Assembly (NCBI GenBank): GCA_937894805.1
Contig: CALAYR010000166.1
Location: 1-20,939 of the forward strand
Length of the DNA: 20,939 nucleotides
Origin: an uncultured Acidimicrobiaceae bacterium
GTDB taxonomy: Bacteria; Actinomycetota; Acidimicrobiia; Acidimicrobiales; RAAP-2
Direction of reading: 5' to 3'
Shown: positions 16,716-20,939 of the stretch, one piece after another
Layout of the letters: each line of letters opens with the position of its first letter
How positions within the stretch are numbered: position 1 is the stretch's first letter
Program-made: the position numbers and the translations under genes
Notes under the pieces: generated by a model
Seen by the model: the letters and a program-made list of their open reading frames with translations, nothing else
Database searches by the model: none
Told to the model about the DNA's origin: nothing

Positions 16716-17528
16716 ATGTCACAGGTCTTATTGGTTGCCTATGAGTCGCGCCCTGACGCCGTAGAACTGGCCAGCGTCACCAAGCACCAACTTGATTCGC
16801 TAGGTATCGATACTGAGATTGCCGTGGTTGGGGGTCAGGCGCTCCAGCCCTTTCTAACACCAGAATCCATCGTTGTTTCGCTTGGTGGAGACGGTACCTT
16901 TCTAAGGGCGGCTAGGTACGCCCACAATGCGACCGCGACCGTTATGGGTGTAAATCTTGGACGGGTGGGTTTCTTGGTGCCAGCGCAACCTTCGGAGATC
17001 GTCACGCAAGTGACAGCGTGCCGAGCAGGAGAGGTTCTCGTTGAAGACCGTCTGGTTCTCGACGTCCGGCTCTCTGATGGCAATCACGACATAGCAATCA
17101 ACGAGGTGGTCGTTGAACGATCACAGGCGGGCCACATGGTACGCCTTAGAACATTTATCGGTGGCGATGAGTTTCTTACGTACTCGGCTGATGGTGTACT
17201 CGTGGCAACTCCCACTGGGAGCACCGGTTATAACTTTTCAGCCGGCGGTCCGGTGATGGCTACGAATCTCGCCAACATGGTTATGACTCCGATTGCTCCG
17301 CACTTCACCGTTGATCGCTCAATTGTTGTGTCTGGAAACACTGAAATTTCAATGTCAGTTCTAGATCGACCGGGAATCGTGGTAGCCGATGGAGTGAGGC
17401 TTGGCAGCATTGAACCGGGCGAGGATCTCACGATCCGTTCGCATGCCACCCCAATCCGAGTTGCGCTGCCTCAGAACTCGAAGTTTGGCGAGCGACTTCG
17501 TCACAGTTTGCGAGAAGGACATGCCTAG
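16716..17528 (+). CDS. nadK: NAD kinase
   Basis: NadK phosphorylates NAD to NADP, using ATP or polyphosphate in actinobacteria, in the cytoplasm. The 270-residue product has the catalytic GGDGT motif (57-61, Asp59), MGVNLGRVGFL (77-87), the NE pair at 129-130 (INEVVVER) and the glycine-rich ATPTGSTGYNFSAGGP (164-179). The ATG at 16716 is preferred because GGAGG at 16706-16710 is 5 nt upstream. An in-frame ATG at 16704 would add MEVR but would overlap the predicted transcription start. The last 8 bp overlap recN. In many actinobacteria tlyA precedes nadK; here a tRNA gene and the long operon lie upstream instead. Confidence 0.95.
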   Translation: MSQVLLVAYESRPDAVELASVTKHQLDSLGIDTEIAVVGGQALQPFLTPESIVVSLGGDGTFLRAARYAHNATATVMGVNLGRVGFLVPAQPSEIVTQVTACRAGEVLVEDRLVLDVRLSDGNHDIAINEVVVERSQAGHMVRLRTFIGGDEFLTYSADGVLVATPTGSTGYNFSAGGPVMATNLANMVMTPIAPHFTVDRSIVVSGNTEISMSVLDRPGIVVADGVRLGSIEPGEDLTIRSHATPIRVALPQNSKFGERLRHSLREGHA

Positions 17529-19110
17529 GCCGTTGTTGGCGTCACTTTCGGTGCGTGGCTTGGGCGTCATCGAAGACTCAACGTTGGAGTTTTCTGATGG
17601 CTTTACCGTTATCACTGGCGAAACCGGAGCGGGAAAGACACTCTTAGTGGACGCCCTAACGCTCTGCCTTGGTGGGGATGCCCGCTCGCCACGCCGGGGG
17701 AGCGAAATGATTGCCAACGCCGTTTTTTGTGACGCTGATGGGCGCGAGATTGCCCTCCAACGTTCGCTGACGGCGGGCGCACGACTCAAGGCCGTGTTGA
17801 ATGGAATGCCCACCAGTAGCGAAGCACTACGCGCCACGGGTGAGCAACTGCTGGCCCTACATGGCCAGCATGATTCCCTTCAGTTGAAAAGTCGTGCTGA
17901 TGTTCTCGCTCTCGTTGACACTTTCGGTTCGATCGACACATCGATTCTCGTTGGAATTCGGGTGGCGCTTAGTTCGCTCCGAACCGAGCAATCTCAACTC
18001 GGCGGCTCCGACGAGGAGCGCACTAAGGAGAGTGAGTTCATTGATTTTCAGATCCGGGAGATTGCATCGGCAAACATTTTGTCGGCCAGCGAATTGGAAG
18101 AGTCGATCGATGAGCTGATTACCCTGACCTCGGTTCGTGAACAACAGGGCACGATTGCATCCTTGATTGAGATGGCCGATGGTGACGAGTTTTCCCTTTT
18201 AGACCAACTAGGTGGAGGCGTGGCCACCTTGGGAAACCTCGGGGTCGTCGGCGATGCCAAGCAAGCGCTTTCTCTCGCCATAGAGCAAATTCGTGAAATT
18301 CTTCGAGAGTTGCGAGATGTTGCAGAGAATCTAGATTCAGACGCTGAGCGAATTGACCATCTGAATGGTCGAGTCGAGTTGCTACGGACGCTCAATCGCA
18401 AGTATGGAGGCTCTCTCCAGACTGTTATCCAAGAGATGAATTCATTGATGGAGCGCAGAGCATTTCTCGACTCAGCGAGTAGCAGAAGTTTGGTTATCCA
18501 AGAGGAGATTGAGAACCTCGAACACCAACTGCTGCGTGAATCAGCACGAATCCGCTCACTGCGAACTACTACAGCGAATCGCCTCACGCATCTCGTCCAA
18601 GAGCAACTGGTCAGAGTGGCTCTGCCAAATGCTCAGATGAGCATCGAGATTGACGGCGAGGACGGGTCGGAAATCGATATCCAATTCCGTCCAAATCCCG
18701 GGGCAAGTGCAGGATCACTCCAGGCGATTGCTTCCGGAGGTGAGCTTTCCAGAATTCTTCTCGCATTGTCATTGGTGACAGCATCTGATGGACTGGTGAC
18801 GGTATTCGACGAGATCGATGCCGGCGTCGGTGGCAACGTGGCACAGTCCATCGGGGAGTGCCTAGCTGACTTAGGAAGAAATCGCCAAGTCATCGCAGTC
18901 ACCCATTTAGCCACCGTCGCAGCGCGTGCACAGCATCATTTTGTAGTCGAAAAGACAGTTGCAGACGGCCAGACAAGTACCCTGGTGAGAAAGTTGTCGG
19001 CGGCGGAACGCCCTTCTGAAATTGCGCGAATGCTGTCGGGCGACGGTGCCGTGCCGGAGGCTCTGGCTTTGGCGAAGCAGCTCCTATCTGACCCATCCGA
19101 GAAATCCTAA
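17521..19110 (+). CDS. recN: DNA repair protein RecN
   Basis: RecN is an SMC-like ATPase that organises double-strand breaks for recombination. The 529-residue product has the N-terminal ATPase half with GETGAGKT (33-40) and the RecN-specific LHGQHDSLQL (113-122). A Glu/Arg-rich coiled-coil region follows (about 150-365), broken by a Gly-rich turn near 230-240. The C-terminal ATPase half has ASGGELSRILLALSL (404-418), the Walker B/D-loop VFDEIDAGVGG (428-438) and VTHLATVAARA (460-470). The length is slightly below the usual 550-590, with the shortening in the coiled coil. The start is the ATG at 17521 inside the 3' end of nadK. The AGAAGGA just before it is very close (1 nt), so initiation is probably coupled to nadK termination. 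No actinobacterial-type LexA box (GAAC-N4-GTTC) was seen in the promoter region upstream of nadK. Confidence 0.95.
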   Translation: MPRPLLASLSVRGLGVIEDSTLEFSDGFTVITGETGAGKTLLVDALTLCLGGDARSPRRGSEMIANAVFCDADGREIALQRSLTAGARLKAVLNGMPTSSEALRATGEQLLALHGQHDSLQLKSRADVLALVDTFGSIDTSILVGIRVALSSLRTEQSQLGGSDEERTKESEFIDFQIREIASANILSASELEESIDELITLTSVREQQGTIASLIEMADGDEFSLLDQLGGGVATLGNLGVVGDAKQALSLAIEQIREILRELRDVAENLDSDAERIDHLNGRVELLRTLNRKYGGSLQTVIQEMNSLMERRAFLDSASSRSLVIQEEIENLEHQLLRESARIRSLRTTTANRLTHLVQEQLVRVALPNAQMSIEIDGEDGSEIDIQFRPNPGASAGSLQAIASGGELSRILLALSLVTASDGLVTVFDEIDAGVGGNVAQSIGECLADLGRNRQVIAVTHLATVAARAQHHFVVEKTVADGQTSTLVRKLSAAERPSEIARMLSGDGAVPEALALAKQLLSDPSEKS

Positions 19111-19120
19111 AAATTGCCAT

Positions 19121-19126
19121 TACACT
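19121..19126 (+). promoter_or_regulatory. -10 hexamer for pyrG
   Basis: TACACT lies 8 nt before the preferred GTG at 19135, predicting a transcript starting about 2 nt before the start codon, nearly leaderless. No Shine-Dalgarno sequence is present between recN and pyrG. The pattern resembles the aftD/coaE promoters. Confidence 0.4.
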
Positions 19127-19134
19127 GATTGTCC

Positions 19135-20805
19135 GTGACGAGTGCGAAGCGTGAAACGAAGTACGTATTTGTAACCGGCGGCGTTTCTAGCTCGCTAGGG
19201 AAAGGCTTAACAGCCGCCTCGCTAGGAAGACTCCTTAAGTTGCGTGGTCTGAACGTGACCATGGGCAAACTTGACCCTTACCTCAACGTGGACCCCGGCA
19301 CAATGAACCCAGGTGAACACGGAGAGGTTTTCGTCACCGATGATGGCGGAGAAACTGACCTCGATCTCGGTCACTACGAGCGGTTTATTGATGAGCCCCT
19401 AACGAAACTGTCGAATACCACCACCGGTGCTGTCTATTCGTCAGTGATTGCCAAAGAGCGCAAGGGCGAGTATTTAGGCAAGACGGTCCAAGTCATTCCG
19501 CACATTACGAACGAGATTAGGGATCGAATTTCGCGCCTCGGATCCCAGGGTGCTGATGTCGTCATTATCGAGATCGGTGGAACCGTGGGTGACATCGAGA
19601 TCATCCCGTTCATCGAATCAATTCGACAGTTCAGGCATCAAGTGGGCAAGGAGAATGTCTGCTACGCCCATTTGACGCTTGTGCCTTTTCTGGGTGGTTC
19701 GAAGGAACATAAGAGTAAACCCACGCAGCACTCCGTTGCCGAGTTGAGGTCGATGGGTATTCAGCCAGACGTCATTGTGTGTCGCAGCGACCAGACTGTG
19801 TCACACGACATGAAGCACAAGATTTCTATGTTCTGCGACGTAGCGACGAGCGCCGTGATCAGCGCAATCGACGCAGGGAGTCTTTACGACATACCACTTT
19901 TGCTCCACGAAGAGGGCCTTGACGCGATTGTTTGCGAGACTTTGGGTATTGATTTAGACGAGCACCCCATCAATCTTTCTCTGTGGGAGAAGGTGTCGCA
20001 GCAGGCTCACTCTGCAACCAAGCCGATCAGAATTGGTCTCGTTGGCAAGTACATAACCATGCCCGATGCGTACCTGTCGGTCTATGAGTCAATACTGCAT
20101 GCGGGCTTTGGGTCCGGATGTCGGATTGAAGTCGTGCAGGTTGATGCCGAGTTCGTACCAGCCTCCTATTCGGCTGAGTTTCTTGACCAGTTAGACGGCA
20201 TCATTATTCCTGGCGGGTTTGGTGAGCGTGGTGTCGAAGGGATGATTGCCACAGCGAAGATTGCTCGCGAACGAGGTATCCCCACTCTCGGTATCTGTCT
20301 CGGAATGCAAGTTATGGTGATTGAAACTGCGCGCCATCAGCTCGGTCTGACGAACGCCAACTCTACGGAGTTCAATTCCACTACCGAATTTCCCGTTATC
20401 GACCTCATGTCGGATCAGGTGAACGTGACTGACAAGGGAGGCACTATGCGCCTCGGCGCGTATCCGGCCATGCTGGCCGAGGGTTCAATAGTCGCAAGCC
20501 TCTACGGATCGCCAGTTGTGTCAGAGCGCCATCGGCACCGATACGAATTCAATGCCCGGTTTAAGGATCAGTTCGAACAGGTGGGAATGATGTGCTCGGG
20601 ACTGTCGCCCGACAGTCGACTTGTTGAGTTTGTCGAACTTGGCGGCCACCCATATTTTGTGGGCACTCAGGCTCATCCAGAATTCAAATCACGACCTGAC
20701 CGACCACACCCTCTCTTTGTGGGACTTCTAGCCGCCGCCGTAAAGCGAAGCGACAGCCGCGAGAATCGTATTTTCAACATCGACACCCTTCAGGCAGGTT
20801 CGTGA
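19135..20805 (+). CDS. pyrG: CTP synthase (glutamine-hydrolysing)
   Basis: PyrG converts UTP to CTP using ATP and ammonia from glutamine. The 556-residue product has both halves. The N-terminal synthetase domain has KYVFVTGGVSSSLGKGLTAASLGRL (P-loop about 15-24), LDPYLNVDPGTMNPGEHGEVF, ETDLDLGHYERF and EIGGTVGDIE (146-155). The C-terminal class I glutaminase has the oxyanion strand GGFGERGVEGM, nucleophile Cys388 in GICLGMQ, and His514/Glu516 in AHPEF. Two small departures from common versions are GGVSSS instead of GGVVSS, and NPGEHGE where NPFQHGE or SPYQHGE is usual. The GTG at 19135 is preferred over the in-frame TTG at 19129 because the TTG lies only 2 nt from the -10 hexamer. The stop overlaps the next gene by 4 bp. 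Confidence 0.96.
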   Translation: MTSAKRETKYVFVTGGVSSSLGKGLTAASLGRLLKLRGLNVTMGKLDPYLNVDPGTMNPGEHGEVFVTDDGGETDLDLGHYERFIDEPLTKLSNTTTGAVYSSVIAKERKGEYLGKTVQVIPHITNEIRDRISRLGSQGADVVIIEIGGTVGDIEIIPFIESIRQFRHQVGKENVCYAHLTLVPFLGGSKEHKSKPTQHSVAELRSMGIQPDVIVCRSDQTVSHDMKHKISMFCDVATSAVISAIDAGSLYDIPLLLHEEGLDAIVCETLGIDLDEHPINLSLWEKVSQQAHSATKPIRIGLVGKYITMPDAYLSVYESILHAGFGSGCRIEVVQVDAEFVPASYSAEFLDQLDGIIIPGGFGERGVEGMIATAKIARERGIPTLGICLGMQVMVIETARHQLGLTNANSTEFNSTTEFPVIDLMSDQVNVTDKGGTMRLGAYPAMLAEGSIVASLYGSPVVSERHRHRYEFNARFKDQFEQVGMMCSGLSPDSRLVEFVELGGHPYFVGTQAHPEFKSRPDRPHPLFVGLLAAAVKRSDSRENRIFNIDTLQAGS

Positions 20806-20939
20806 GTCAATTCTCAATCGTTGACCGAGAGACGATTCTGCAGTCATTTGTGTTCGACGTTGAGCGAAGAACGATTCAAGATGGACTTGATTCGTTCACC
20901 CGAGACGTCGTGATTCATCCTGGTGCGGTTGCGATTGTT
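20802..20939 (+). CDS. NUDIX hydrolase, ADP-ribose pyrophosphatase-like (5' part only)
   Basis: GTG at 20802 overlaps the pyrG TGA (GTGA) and opens a frame that runs 46 codons to the window edge without a stop. The end, RDVVIHPGAVAIV (34-46), matches the strand entering the NUDIX fold in ADP-ribose pyrophosphatases (typically EVVEHPGAVAVV). The Nudix box itself would lie outside the window, so the catalytic residues cannot be checked. A NUDIX gene directly after pyrG is the known order in actinobacteria, which supports the call. The likely role is hydrolysis of ADP-ribose or a similar nucleoside diphosphate. Confidence 0.75.
   Translation, partial: MSQFSIVDRETILQSFVFDVERRTIQDGLDSFTRDVVIHPGAVAIV

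Noticed and set aside
17361..17837. A 158-codon minus-strand open frame across the nadK/recN junction
   Set aside because: It is the shadow of two certain genes with low-complexity composition and no family resemblance.

Overview
This is an almost fully coding chromosomal segment from an actinobacterium with moderate G+C (about 50-55% by eye). The evidence is an AftD-type arabinofuranosyltransferase, an actinobacterial-style RapZ with Arg in place of the usual Walker-A Lys, several promoter/start arrangements that look leaderless, and gene orders known from Actinobacteria (uvrC-rapZ-yvcK ... gap-pgk-tpi-secG, and nadK-recN ... pyrG-NUDIX). The protein sequences look more like the class Acidimicrobiia than Corynebacteriales or Streptomycetales, but that placement is inference. 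No insertion sequence, phage gene, CRISPR array, toxin-antitoxin pair or obvious foreign segment is visible. This looks like core genome.

Layout. (1) Positions 1-2660, minus strand: the first 886 codons of a large membrane glycosyltransferase (AftD-like), whose 3' end lies outside the window. (2) Positions 2661-2717: a 57-bp divergent promoter region in which both genes appear to have a -10 hexamer exactly 6 nt before a GTG start. (3) Positions 2718-16532, plus strand: eleven genes packed with gaps of at most 24 bp and several overlaps: coaE, uvrB, uvrA, uvrC, rapZ, yvcK, gap, pgk, tpiA, secG and an orphan family-5 solute-binding protein. A perfect hairpin containing the last gene's stop codon closes this run. 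(4) Positions 16572-16657: tRNA-Leu(GAG) with encoded CCA. (5) Positions 16716-20939, plus strand: nadK, recN, pyrG and the first 46 codons of a NUDIX hydrolase. No stretch of 300 bp or more lacks a gene.

How the genes work together. The first part of the run supplies the last step of CoA synthesis (CoaE) and the complete UvrABC nucleotide-excision repair enzyme set. The middle combines two metabolic regulators (RapZ, YvcK) with lower glycolysis/gluconeogenesis (GAPDH, PGK, TIM). The end adds the SecG translocon subunit and a Sec-exported binding protein. The last group makes NADP (NadK), repairs double-strand breaks (RecN) and makes CTP (PyrG).

I found no convincing new multi-gene system. 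The points most worth checking are small: whiA is missing from its usual place between yvcK and gap, secG is stop-start coupled to an orphan binding protein, the divergent promoters look leaderless on both sides, the PGK N-domain is shortened, and an AftD-like enzyme is present although no other arabinan gene is in view.
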